From the NCBI GenBank assembly GCA_035363115.1, contig DAOSEM010000003.1:1-64000 (forward strand): a stretch of 64,000 bases of DNA. Reading direction: 5' to 3'. Position 1 is the stretch's first letter. The number at the start of each line of letters is the position of its first letter. The stretch is from Syntrophales bacterium. Its GTDB lineage: Bacteria > Desulfobacterota > Syntrophia > Syntrophales > PHBD01. The notes below the pieces were generated by a model that worked only from the letters and a program-made list of their open reading frames with translations, was not told the origin of the DNA and made no database searches. This document shows, piece after piece, positions 8,101 to 16,903 of the stretch. The translations under genes were made by a program, and so were the position numbers.

Positions 8101-9822
8101 TCAGCCTTCCCGGAATTGCATGTTGTAGAGCCGCCGGTATTCGCCCTGCTTCTCCAGGAGGGTTTCGTGGTTTCCTTCTTCGACGATCTCACCGTTGACG
8201 AGGACGATGATGCGGTCGGCGTTTCGGATCGTCGACAGCCGGTGAGCGATGACCAGCGTCGTCCTGCCCTTCATCAGGTTCTCGAGGGCCTCCTGAACCT
8301 CGATTTCCGCCTCGGTGTCGAGGGACGAGGTCGCCTCGTCGAGGATCAGGATGGGGGCGTCCTTCAGGATCGCCCGTGCGATGGAGATCCGCTGGCGCTC
8401 TCCGCCGGAGAGCTTCATCCCCTGTTCACCGATCAGGGTGTCGTACCCCTCGGGGAGCCGCATGATGAAGTCGTGGGCATTGGCAGCCCGGGCGGCCCGG
8501 ACGATGTCCTCCTGCGAGGCCTGCTGGTTTCCGTAGGCGATGTTGTTGCGGACTGTGTCATTGAAGAGGATCGTCTGCTGGGTGACGATGCCGATCTGCC
8601 CCCGCAGGGAGTCGATGGTCGCTTCCCGGATGTCGTGCCCGTCGATGAGAATTCTTCCCTCCGTGACGTCATAGAAGCGGGGGATCAGGTTGACGAGGGT
8701 GGTTTTCCCCCCGCCGCTCATGCCCACCAGGGCGATGGCCTCGCCGGCCCGGATCGAGAGATCGATGTTCCGGAGAACCGGGTCCTCTTCATACCGGAAT
8801 GTCACATTCTGGATGTCGATTCCTTGCGTGATCCTTGGAAGTTCCGTTGCATCGGGGGCGTTGCGGATCTCCGGGACGGCGTCGATGATGGCGAAGACCC
8901 GCTCGGCGGCGGAGATGCCCTGCTGGATCTGGTTGTTCGTTGCTGTGAGGCGCTTGATGGGCTCGTAAAGCATGATCAGGGCGGTCAGAAAGGAAAAGAA
9001 GGTCCCCGGTGTGGAAGAGCCGTGAATCACCTGCCAGCCGCCGTAAAAGACGATGATGGCGATGCCGATGCCGCCCAGGAACTCCATCAGGGGGCTGGAG
9101 AGGGCGTTGACGGTAACGGCCTTCATGAACAGCTTCAACAGGTTTTCGCTTTCCTTTTCGAACCGCTTGTTTTCGTAGTCCTCCATGGAGAAGGCCTTCA
9201 CGATCCGCGCCCCCGTGATGGTTTCCTGGAGGAGGCTCGTGAGGCTTCCCATGGTGATCTGGGCTCCCGTCACGGCGCTGCGGATCTTCCGGCCGAACCG
9301 GGAGATCGGATAGACCGTCAGGGGGAAGACGACCATGGCGATGATGGCCAGCTTCCAGTCCCTCCAGAAGACGACGAAGACGAGGCAGAGGATGGTGAAG
9401 CTGTCCTTCAGGAGGCTCGTGATGGCCTCCGACACGGCCCCCTGGATGTAGTTGACGTCGAAGGTGATCCGCGACATCAGGACGCCCGTGGGGTTCTTCG
9501 TGAAAAACGACAGCGATTGCTGCTGAATCTGTTTGTATAGCCGGTTCCGGAGATCCGTGACGATCCGCTGTCCGATCCAGTTCATGATGATCGCCTGGGC
9601 ATAGGTGCACGCTCCCTTCACCAGGTAGATCCCGATGACGGCCAGGGGGATCCACTGGAGCATCCGGGCGTTCCGCTCGACGAAGATGTCGTCCAGGGCG
9701 GGTTTGACCAGGAAGGCCAGGACGGACGTCAGTCCTCCCACGATGAGCATGAAGAACATGGCCAGGATCAGCTTGGCCGTGTGAGGTTTGGCAAGGCGGA
9801 AGAGACGCTTGAAGACGATCAC
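8101..9822 (-). CDS. msbA: lipid A export ABC transporter, permease/ATP-binding protein
   Basis: A 573-residue half-transporter that as a homodimer flips lipid A-core across the inner membrane. Residues 1-325 hold six membrane segments. The nucleotide-binding domain has Walker A at 367-375 (GMSGGGKTT), signature LSGGERQR at 471-478 and Walker B ILILDEATSS at 491-500. Length matches E. coli MsbA (582). Its start overlaps the end of lpxB by 4 bases. The Kdo transferase gene that often sits between msbA and lpxK in related bacteria is absent here. Confidence 0.94.
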   Translation of the reverse strand: MIVFKRLFRLAKPHTAKLILAMFFMLIVGGLTSVLAFLVKPALDDIFVERNARMLQWIPLAVIGIYLVKGACTYAQAIIMNWIGQRIVTDLRNRLYKQIQQQSLSFFTKNPTGVLMSRITFDVNYIQGAVSEAITSLLKDSFTILCLVFVVFWRDWKLAIIAMVVFPLTVYPISRFGRKIRSAVTGAQITMGSLTSLLQETITGARIVKAFSMEDYENKRFEKESENLLKLFMKAVTVNALSSPLMEFLGGIGIAIIVFYGGWQVIHGSSTPGTFFSFLTALIMLYEPIKRLTATNNQIQQGISAAERVFAIIDAVPEIRNAPDATELPRITQGIDIQNVTFRYEEDPVLRNIDLSIRAGEAIALVGMSGGGKTTLVNLIPRFYDVTEGRILIDGHDIREATIDSLRGQIGIVTQQTILFNDTVRNNIAYGNQQASQEDIVRAARAANAHDFIMRLPEGYDTLIGEQGMKLSGGERQRISIARAILKDAPILILDEATSSLDTEAEIEVQEALENLMKGRTTLVIAHRLSTIRNADRIIVLVNGEIVEEGNHETLLEKQGEYRRLYNMQFREG

Positions 9823-10979
9823 GATGGGGCTCCTTTTTCCCCCCGGGCCATGGTACAGGCGATGAGGGCTGTATTCCTGGCGGCGCCTCCGGTTCCGAGT
9901 TTTTCCCGGACCTCGCGGAAGGCGTCCGTCATCGTTTCCCGCCGGCGATGGTCCGTCAGAAGAGGCAGGACCTCCTCCGCAATCCGCTCGGGCGATGCCG
10001 CGCCCTGAATCAGTTCGGGGACGATTGTCCGCCCGGCGACGATGTTGGGCAGCCCGATGTGGTCGATCCGGATGACCAGGCGGGCGAACGGGTAGGTCAG
10101 CGGGGAAACTTTGTATACGATCACCATGGGAATGCCCAACAGCGCCGTCTCCAGGGTTGCCGTGCCGGAGGCGACAATGGCTGCGTCGGAGGCGGCGATG
10201 ACTCCATAGGTGTCCCGGCGGATCAGGTGAACGGGGACGGCGCTTGCTTCCGTAAGGCTCCGGAGGAGCTCTTCCGGGAGCGTGTCCGCCAGGGGGAGTA
10301 CGAACTGCAGGTCCGGCAGCTTCATCCTGAGAATATCCGCCGCCCGGAGCATGGGATCCAGCAGGCGGTCGATTTCTCCCTGCCGGCTTCCCGGCAGCAG
10401 GGCAATGGTTCTCCGTTCCGGGGCCAGTCCCAGCCGCCGCCGGATCTCCGAAACGGACCCATCCGCCCTGACCGTGTCGAGGAGCGGATGCCCGACATAG
10501 GCCGCATCGATCCCGGCCTTTTCGTACAGCGGCATTTCAAAAGGAAAGATGACGGCCATTCTGCTTACCGTTTCCCGGATCGACCGGATTCTGCCGGCTC
10601 CCCAGGCCCAGATCTTCGGGCTGATGTAGTAAAGGACGGGGATTCCGGCTTTTTTCGCTACCCGGGCGAAGCGAAGATTGAATCCCGGGTAGTCGATGAG
10701 GATCACCAGGGCGGGACGGTCCGTCTCGAGAAACCGGCTAAGGCGGGAGAACAGGGTCCTGATCCGGCCGAGTTTTCCGAGAACCTCCGTGAGCCCGACC
10801 ACTCCCAGCTCGGAGACGTCGGCCAGGAGAGTGACCGACGACGCCTGCATATGCATGCCCCCCACTCCGTAAAAGGCGAGGGTGGGATCGATCTCCCTCA
10901 TGGCCGAGGCGAGCTGGGCTCCGTAGAGATCTCCCGATGCCTCGCCCGTCAGGATCAGAATTTTCGAGGAGTGTTCCAT
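9819..10979 (-). CDS. lpxB: lipid-A-disaccharide synthase
   Basis: A GT19 glycosyltransferase that condenses UDP-2,3-diacylglucosamine with lipid X. Family signatures are ILTGEASGDLYGA near the N-terminus, VILIDYPGFNLR, YYISPKIWAWG and LLPGSRQGEI. The chosen ATG at 10979 gives 386 residues and places the GEASGD motif where it normally is. The frame stays open upstream to a GTG at 11099 with an ATG at 11078, which would add up to 40 residues; the binding site for 10979 (GGAGAG, about 12 bases away) is not ideal, so the start is uncertain. About 158 bases separate it from lpxA, the widest gap in this otherwise packed chain. Confidence 0.93.
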   Translation of the reverse strand: MEHSSKILILTGEASGDLYGAQLASAMREIDPTLAFYGVGGMHMQASSVTLLADVSELGVVGLTEVLGKLGRIRTLFSRLSRFLETDRPALVILIDYPGFNLRFARVAKKAGIPVLYYISPKIWAWGAGRIRSIRETVSRMAVIFPFEMPLYEKAGIDAAYVGHPLLDTVRADGSVSEIRRRLGLAPERRTIALLPGSRQGEIDRLLDPMLRAADILRMKLPDLQFVLPLADTLPEELLRSLTEASAVPVHLIRRDTYGVIAASDAAIVASGTATLETALLGIPMVIVYKVSPLTYPFARLVIRIDHIGLPNIVAGRTIVPELIQGAASPERIAEEVLPLLTDHRRRETMTDAFREVREKLGTGGAARNTALIACTMARGEKGAPS

Positions 10980-11137
10980 CGGCGCTGCCGTCTCTCCGGT
11001 TTCAGCGGTTGCCGGGGAACGGATCGGAAGGAAAGCCTCTCTGAATTGGATCCATCTGCCCGCGTCGAGCGCTTCCATCCCCGTGAAGGTCCGTCTCACC
11101 TTCGAGTGAGAAACGATGTTCCTTCCCGTTCGGCAAT

Positions 11138-11911
11138 CTATCTGCAGATGCCCCGCTGGGAGTTTTCCAGAAAGGAAACAAACTGGCGCACCTCCGGAAG
11201 GTCCTCCACCTCCGCCCGGATCCGCTCGATGGCTTCGACCAGCCGCAGGGAGGATCGGTAAACCAGCCGATAGGATTCCCGAAGTGCCTTGATCGACGGC
11301 TCGGAAAAGCCCCGCCGTTTGAGGCCCACCAGGTTCAGCCCATAGGGACGGGCCCGGTTGCCCGAGACGGTGATGAACGGCGGCACGTCCTGGGCTACGG
11401 CGGAGGCTCCTCCGACGAAGGCGTGGGCGCCGATGCGAATGAACTGGTGGACCCCCGACATCCCGCCGATGATGGCCCAGTCCTCCACATGAATATGTCC
11501 CGCCAGGTTCGTCGCATTGGCCATGATGACGTGATTGCCCAGCTTGCAGTTGTGGGCGATGTGGCAGTACGCCATGATCAGGTTGCGATCCCCCATGATG
11601 GTGACGCCGATGTCGGACACGGTGGAGCGGTTGATGGTCACGAATTCCTTGATGATGTTGTGATTTCCTATGACCACCCGGGTCTCTTCCCCCCTGTATT
11701 TCAGGTCCTGGGGAATCCCGCCGATGGAGGCGAACTGGAAGATCCGGTTGCCCTCCCCGATATCCGTGTGGCTCTCGATCACGACATGGGGGCCGATGAC
11801 CGTGTTCCGTCCGATGGTGACGCTGGGTCCGACGATGGTGTAGGGGCCGATTTCGACATCCTCGGCAATCCGGGCGTCGGGGGCGATCACGGCCGTGGGA
11901 TGAATGCTCAT
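11138..11911 (-). CDS. lpxA: acyl-[ACP]-UDP-N-acetylglucosamine O-acyltransferase
   Basis: LpxA catalyses the first step of lipid A synthesis, adding a 3-hydroxyacyl chain to UDP-GlcNAc. The 257-residue protein is a left-handed beta-helix built from hexapeptide repeats (IGPYTIVGPSVTIGRNTVIGP...) over residues 1-190. It has the MAYCHIAHNCKLGN segment with the catalytic His, then a helical C-terminal domain. The ATG at 11911 overlaps the lpxD stop. fabZ, which usually lies between lpxD and lpxA in Gram-negative genomes, is missing. Confidence 0.96.
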   Translation of the reverse strand: MSIHPTAVIAPDARIAEDVEIGPYTIVGPSVTIGRNTVIGPHVVIESHTDIGEGNRIFQFASIGGIPQDLKYRGEETRVVIGNHNIIKEFVTINRSTVSDIGVTIMGDRNLIMAYCHIAHNCKLGNHVIMANATNLAGHIHVEDWAIIGGMSGVHQFIRIGAHAFVGGASAVAQDVPPFITVSGNRARPYGLNLVGLKRRGFSEPSIKALRESYRLVYRSSLRLVEAIERIRAEVEDLPEVRQFVSFLENSQRGICR

Positions 11912-12948
11912 GAATTCCGTCCTTCCAGTTTCTTTTCCAGTGCTTCCAGCCTTTTGGCCAGGTCGAGAAGCTGCTGCCTCATGGCCGGGAGTTTCGGGAT
12001 CGTCGCCTCCAGCCGCAGCCATTCACGGTGGGGCATATGGGGTGCTCCGGCCACAATGGTCGCGGCGGGGACGTTCTTGTGAATCCCGGCGCGGGCAGCC
12101 ACCATGGCGTGGTCTCCGACCTGGATGTGTCCCACCAGGCCGGCCTGCCCGCCGATCATGACGCCCCGGCCCACGGTTGTGCTGCCGGAAACGCCCGCCT
12201 GGGAGACGACGATGGCATATTCTCCGATGACCACGTTGTGGGCGATCTGGACCAGGTTGTCGATCTTGGCGCCTTTCCGGATCCAGGTGCGGCCCATGGT
12301 TCCCCGGTCGATGGTCGTATTGGCGCCGATTTCGACATCGTCGTCGATCTGGACGATTCCGACCTGGGGAATCTTTATGTTTTCCCAGCCGGGCCGCGCA
12401 AAGCCGAATCCGTCGCCCCCCACGACGACGCCCGCGTGAAGGATGACCCGCTTCCCGATCCGGCACCGATCATACACCGTCACATTGGGGTGCAGAACCG
12501 ATTCCTCGCCGATCGACGCGTCGACACCTACATATGCCCCCGGGTAGAGCACGGCTCCCGCCGCGATCTCGGCACCGCGGCTTACCGTTGCCCCGGCATG
12601 GATGCTGGACTGCGGGGAAACCCTGGCGTCCCGGTCGACGAATGCCCGCTCGTGGATGCCCGGTCGTTCCGGTTCCCGTGGATGGAAAAGGGCAAGCGCC
12701 TGGCCGAAGGCGACGTAGGGGTCGGCGACCACGATCAGGGTCCGGCCGGGTTCTTCCGTTCCCGGTGCAACAAGAACGGCGGTCGCCCGGGTGGTTTTCA
12801 GTCGAGATCGGTACCTGCGGTTGGCGATGAATGCCAGGTCGCCGTCTCCGGCTTCTTCGATACCCCGCACGCCCGCGATCAGGGCATCCGCATCCCCGTG
12901 AACAACGCCGCCCAATCGGGCGGCGATCTCCTGAACGGTCCAATTCAC
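11908..12948 (-). CDS. lpxD: UDP-3-O-(3-hydroxyacyl)glucosamine N-acyltransferase
   Basis: LpxD adds the N-linked hydroxyacyl chain in the third step of lipid A synthesis. The 346-residue protein has the N-terminal uridine-binding domain (residues 1-100), a left-handed beta-helix of hexapeptide repeats, and the catalytic-region motif GGDGFGFA. A C-terminal predicted coiled coil (LLDLAKRLEALEKKLEG) matches LpxD trimers. It begins 27 bases after ompH and overlaps lpxA by 4 bases. The ompH-lpxD-lpxA order is the common proteobacterial arrangement. Confidence 0.96.
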   Translation of the reverse strand: MNWTVQEIAARLGGVVHGDADALIAGVRGIEEAGDGDLAFIANRRYRSRLKTTRATAVLVAPGTEEPGRTLIVVADPYVAFGQALALFHPREPERPGIHERAFVDRDARVSPQSSIHAGATVSRGAEIAAGAVLYPGAYVGVDASIGEESVLHPNVTVYDRCRIGKRVILHAGVVVGGDGFGFARPGWENIKIPQVGIVQIDDDVEIGANTTIDRGTMGRTWIRKGAKIDNLVQIAHNVVIGEYAIVVSQAGVSGSTTVGRGVMIGGQAGLVGHIQVGDHAMVAARAGIHKNVPAATIVAGAPHMPHREWLRLEATIPKLPAMRQQLLDLAKRLEALEKKLEGRNS

Positions 12949-12975
12949 GCTGTGTTCCGGTCGACGCCGGTTCCC

Positions 12976-13509
12976 TTACTTCTTCTTGTCCTTGAAGGTC
13001 CTGTTGAACTCTTCCACGACGCGCTTCGTGATGTCTTCCTTCGCGTTGAAGTACGGGAGCTGGAGAACGTATGGATCCAGAACCATTGTATATTTTTCTT
13101 TTTCGGCGATGGACCGGACGATCTTGAGGACTTCCGGGAACAGCTTTTTAAAGATATCCTGTTCCTTGGCCCGGAGATCATCCTCGAAATCCTTGGCAAC
13201 GACCTGGTAGTCCCGGTATTTCTTCTGCAGGGTCATCTCCTTCTCCCGCAGGGCCGATTCCGTCAGGACGGTCCGCTGCTTTTCCAGATCCTCCCGAAGC
13301 TTCTTGAGCTCCTTTTCTTTTTCTTCGATGACGGCCTTGTCCTTGGCGATGAGCCTGCGCATCTCGTCGCCCATCTGTTTGCCCGCATTGGAGGTCAGCA
13401 TGGCCTCCTGGATGTTGACAAAGCCGACCTTTTCCGCAGACCAGGCCGCCCCGGACGACAGAGCCAGCAGAAGCAATCCCGCAATGACACCAAACACCGC
13501 TTTCTTCAT
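12976..13509 (-). CDS. ompH: periplasmic chaperone, OmpH/Skp family
   Basis: A 177-residue secreted chaperone that holds unfolded outer-membrane proteins in the periplasm. A signal peptide covers residues 1-24 (cleavage after AWSA). The mature part begins KVGFVNIQEAM, the OmpH/Skp family start, and is then a long charged coiled coil (about residues 50-130) rich in Lys and Glu, forming the tentacles of the trimer. The ATG at 13509 follows AGAGAGG about 8 bases upstream. It lies directly downstream of bamA (32 bases), the universal context of this gene. Confidence 0.93.
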   Translation of the reverse strand: MKKAVFGVIAGLLLLALSSGAAWSAEKVGFVNIQEAMLTSNAGKQMGDEMRRLIAKDKAVIEEKEKELKKLREDLEKQRTVLTESALREKEMTLQKKYRDYQVVAKDFEDDLRAKEQDIFKKLFPEVLKIVRSIAEKEKYTMVLDPYVLQLPYFNAKEDITKRVVEEFNRTFKDKKK

Positions 13510-13541
13510 TCGTGATACCTCTCTTTCAGCTTTTTTATTCG

Positions 13542-16196
13542 CTACATGAACATGCCGATGGCAAACTCCCATCGCGACGCGGATTCGCCTTCCTTGGCGT
13601 CAAGCACATAGCCCCACTCAAGGCGCAGGGGACCCAGCGGCGAATACCAGCGGATTCCCGCTCCCGTCGTATGCCGGAAGTCGCTCCCGAAGGAATACGT
13701 ATCCCAGGCGTTGCCGGTGTCGTAGAAGACGACCCCCTTGATGCCGGCTTCCTTCACGAGAGGGAAAAGGTACTCGACATTGAAACAGAGGAACGTTGTT
13801 CCCCCGATGACGTAATAGCCCGTCGCATCCTTTGGTCCCACGTCCTTGAGACCTCTCAGGGAGTTCATCCCGCCCAGGGTGAACCGCTCGAACAGGGGAA
13901 TGCTCTCCCCTTCGCTCGGAGCCAGGTAACCGGCCCGTCCCCGGACGCTGAAGACCGTGTCCAGGGGAAGGCCGAAAAACCACTGCGACTGTACCACGGC
14001 CTTGACGTAACTTGTCGTTCCTCCCAGGAGTTTGCTTGCGTAGCCGACGGAAACACCGTTGCGGGAACCCCGGGTCGGGAAAAAGTTGTCATCCGACGTG
14101 TCCCGGTTGAGGCCGACACTGACGATGCCTGTCCGGTATTCTCCCGCGTAAGCCTGGATGTACTGGGGCGCGTACACGTTGATATCCTTTATGGTATCGA
14201 TCGAATACGTGAAGCCGAAACTGCCGCTGAAGAATTCCCAGAGGGGATATCCCAGGGTGAATCCCCCGCCCGTTGAATTCACGTTGTAGTAATCCCACTC
14301 CTTCTCAGAATGCCAGGCGTTCCAGTTGCTGAAGAGGGGCAGGTCGAAGAGCCAGGGCTCGATGAACTGCAGCTCGAACCAGGTCTTGGTGCTGGAAAAG
14401 CTGGTTTTTAACTTCAGGGTCTGTCCCCGGCCGAGGAAGTTCTGCTGGGAGATCTCCGCCACGAAAGCCAGGTGGTCCTGGCCGCTGTAGCCGGCTCCGA
14501 TGCTGAACATTCCCGTTGCCTTCTCCTTCACGTGGATGCGGACGTCCGTCAGATTCTCCGCGGGCCCTTTTTCTGTCTGGAAATTGATTTCCTCGAAGTA
14601 GCGGGTCCGCTCCAGGGCGGTATAGCTGTTCTTCAGGTTCGTGCTGTTGTAGAGGTCCCCCTCGACGATGGACAGGAGCCGGCGCATGACCTTGTCCCGG
14701 GTCTTCGTGTTTCCCGTGAAGGTGATGCGGTTGAAGTAGACCAGGATCCCCTTGTGGATCCTGTAGGTCACGTCCACGGACAGATCTTTCTCCCGGATGT
14801 CCGTCTGGGGTTGCACGTCAGCATAGGCGAACCCCTCGTCGTTGGCGGCCTTGGTCAGCGTGTCGATATCCCTGATGATGGCCGATCGGTCGTAGAACTC
14901 TTTCTTTTTGATCTCCAGCCTATCCATCAGCTTCTGGCGGGTGACGTCGAGGGGGTCGCCCGCGATTGCGACGGTTCCCACGCGAAAGCGCTTTCCCTCG
15001 TTGATGGGGATCTTGATGTAGATGCCCTTGGCGTCATGGGTGATAACCGGGTCCGCCACCTGGGCCTGGATGAATCCGCTGTTCAGGTAGAAGGCACTGA
15101 TCCGGGCGACGTCCTGCCGGAGTTCGTCCTTCTTGAGAAGACCCGAATCGGTAAAGACGTGGAGGATGCCCCACTCGGTAGTCTTCATCTGTTTCTTGAG
15201 TTCTTTGTCCGTGAAGGTCCGGTTCCCCTCGAAGGAAATCTTCTCCACGTAGATCTTCTTGTTTTCCTGGACGGTCACAACAATGCGGGTGTCTTTTTCT
15301 CCCGCTTTTTCAACTTTATACGTGATCTCGGCGTTGTAGTAGCCTTTCCCCTCATAGAGGGTTTTGATCTTGGCGATATCGGCGGCCAGCTTTTCCGCGT
15401 TGAGGACCTGCCTCGTCTTTACGCTCATGTTCGAGAGGAGTTCATCTTTATCGATGGCCTTGTTCCCCGTGAACTGGATCTGCGAAATGAGTGCCTTTTC
15501 CACAATGTGGAACGTGATGACCGTTCCTTCCGGAGTCGAGGAGACCTCGACCTTCACGTCATCGAAATACCCCATCCCGTAAATCGCCTTGATGTCTCCG
15601 GACAGATCGGCCTCGGAGTAGACGTTGCCCTTGGCGCTTTTCATGACCTGGGCGATGGCGCTGCTTTCGATTTTCTGGTTGCCCTTGAAGTCTACCCGGG
15701 CGATCCGCTGTACTTCTCCAATCCGGAGCAGGAGATCTCCCCTGAGCCGGGAGACCATGGCGGGAATACCCTCCAATCCCCGCCCCTGGGCGAAAACACC
15801 CGGAAAGGCCTGCCCTTTCTGCACATCGATGATTTTCGCATCCACGCTGATGAGCTCGCCGAACTCGGACACGCTGCCCAGGATGGCGTACAGTGCCCCC
15901 GTATCTTTTGCGGCCGCCAGGGCCGTTTCCTCGTTCAGCGGCATGCCTGCCACCCGTTTGAGAATCGTATCCCTGTCCACGGGCCGGATGCCCCTGGTTC
16001 TGGCCAGATCGGCGTACAGGGCGCTGAAGATGGATTCCTGGAGGAGGTCCCGCTGTGTTCCGCTGAAGACCTCAAAGGGAAGCAGCGCGATGGTTTTGGT
16101 TTCCTGCGCGGCGACAGGGTGCGGATTGCAAAAGAGGGAGACAGCGATGAAGAATCCGAGAATGCATCGGACGAAGTCAGATCGAGTTTTCGTCAT
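13542..16196 (-). CDS. bamA: outer-membrane protein assembly factor BamA with an extra N-terminal domain
   Basis: The central subunit of the beta-barrel assembly machine, 884 residues against about 800 in E. coli. Residues 1-30 are a signal peptide. Residues 33-150 are not a POTRA domain: they begin TIALLPFEVFSG and read like the TolB-N/CsgG-type domain, with an ALYAILGSVSEFG strand pattern. POTRA domains start near 165 (IARVDFKGNQKIESS) and run to about 510, followed by a 16-strand Omp85 barrel. The last residues are FAIGMFM, so the terminal residue is Met with Phe before it. The start lies inside the lolD 3' end (20-base overlap). The BamA call is secure; the role of the added domain is not known. 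Confidence 0.95.
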   Translation of the reverse strand: MTKTRSDFVRCILGFFIAVSLFCNPHPVAAQETKTIALLPFEVFSGTQRDLLQESIFSALYADLARTRGIRPVDRDTILKRVAGMPLNEETALAAAKDTGALYAILGSVSEFGELISVDAKIIDVQKGQAFPGVFAQGRGLEGIPAMVSRLRGDLLLRIGEVQRIARVDFKGNQKIESSAIAQVMKSAKGNVYSEADLSGDIKAIYGMGYFDDVKVEVSSTPEGTVITFHIVEKALISQIQFTGNKAIDKDELLSNMSVKTRQVLNAEKLAADIAKIKTLYEGKGYYNAEITYKVEKAGEKDTRIVVTVQENKKIYVEKISFEGNRTFTDKELKKQMKTTEWGILHVFTDSGLLKKDELRQDVARISAFYLNSGFIQAQVADPVITHDAKGIYIKIPINEGKRFRVGTVAIAGDPLDVTRQKLMDRLEIKKKEFYDRSAIIRDIDTLTKAANDEGFAYADVQPQTDIREKDLSVDVTYRIHKGILVYFNRITFTGNTKTRDKVMRRLLSIVEGDLYNSTNLKNSYTALERTRYFEEINFQTEKGPAENLTDVRIHVKEKATGMFSIGAGYSGQDHLAFVAEISQQNFLGRGQTLKLKTSFSSTKTWFELQFIEPWLFDLPLFSNWNAWHSEKEWDYYNVNSTGGGFTLGYPLWEFFSGSFGFTYSIDTIKDINVYAPQYIQAYAGEYRTGIVSVGLNRDTSDDNFFPTRGSRNGVSVGYASKLLGGTTSYVKAVVQSQWFFGLPLDTVFSVRGRAGYLAPSEGESIPLFERFTLGGMNSLRGLKDVGPKDATGYYVIGGTTFLCFNVEYLFPLVKEAGIKGVVFYDTGNAWDTYSFGSDFRHTTGAGIRWYSPLGPLRLEWGYVLDAKEGESASRWEFAIGMFM

Positions 16197-16860
16197 GCTG
16201 GAGCACCTTTCCGTCCTTCAGGCCAACGCTTCGGGACATCCGTTTCGCCAGGGACCGGTTATGGGTCACCACGACCAGGGTTATGTTTCGTTGACGATTC
16301 AGATTCATCAGCAGATCCTCGACCTTCCGTCCCGTTTCCGTGTCGAGGTTTCCGGTGGGTTCGTCAGCCAGGATGACCTCCGGTTCCATGATGACCGCTC
16401 GGGCCACGGCCACCCGCTGCTGTTCGCCGCCCGAAAGCTCTCCCGGCTTGTGCGCCATCCTATCACCAAGTCCCACATCCATCAAGATTGATTCAGCCCG
16501 CTTCCGGGCCTCCTTTTGGGATAGGCCGGAGATGAGGGCAGGCATCATCGTGTTTTCGAGGCTTGTGAACTCCGGCAGCAGGTTGTGGAACTGGAACACG
16601 AAGCCGATCCTCCGGTTGCGGAAGGACGCCAGTTCCTTTTCGTTCCAGGAGAAGACGTCCGCCCCGTCGAAGAGGACCTTGCCCGCCGTCGGATGGTCGA
16701 GGGTTCCCAGGATGTGCATCAGGGTGCTCTTCCCCGCCCCGGAGACCCCCAGGATGGCCAGGGACTCCCCTCCGGGGATGACCAGATCCATCTCCTTGAG
16801 GACCTCGATCCTCTGCCCGTTTTTGATGAATGTCTTTTCCAGGTTCCTGACTTCGATCAT
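16177..16860 (-). CDS. lolD: lipoprotein-releasing system ATP-binding protein
   Basis: The ATPase of the LolCDE complex, which extracts outer-membrane lipoproteins from the inner membrane. The 227-residue protein has Walker A GVSGAGKST (residues 38-46), signature LSGGEQQRVAVARA and Walker B VILADEPTGNLD. It starts 43 bases after lolC and overlaps bamA by 20 bases. Length and motifs are typical of LolD/MacB-type ATPases, and its position next to a LolC-like permease supports the name. Confidence 0.93.
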   Translation of the reverse strand: MIEVRNLEKTFIKNGQRIEVLKEMDLVIPGGESLAILGVSGAGKSTLMHILGTLDHPTAGKVLFDGADVFSWNEKELASFRNRRIGFVFQFHNLLPEFTSLENTMMPALISGLSQKEARKRAESILMDVGLGDRMAHKPGELSGGEQQRVAVARAVIMEPEVILADEPTGNLDTETGRKVEDLLMNLNRQRNITLVVVTHNRSLAKRMSRSVGLKDGKVLQHDENSI

Positions 16861-16903
16861 GGAGATTGCAGCCGTTTTCTATGTGCGGACGTCCGCCCGC
16901 GTC

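Noticed and set aside
14472..16376. A 634-codon plus-strand frame opposite bamA
   Set aside because: Composition (Val/Gly/Asp/Leu-rich, no motif) is that of an antisense shadow; BamA domains are clear on the other strand.
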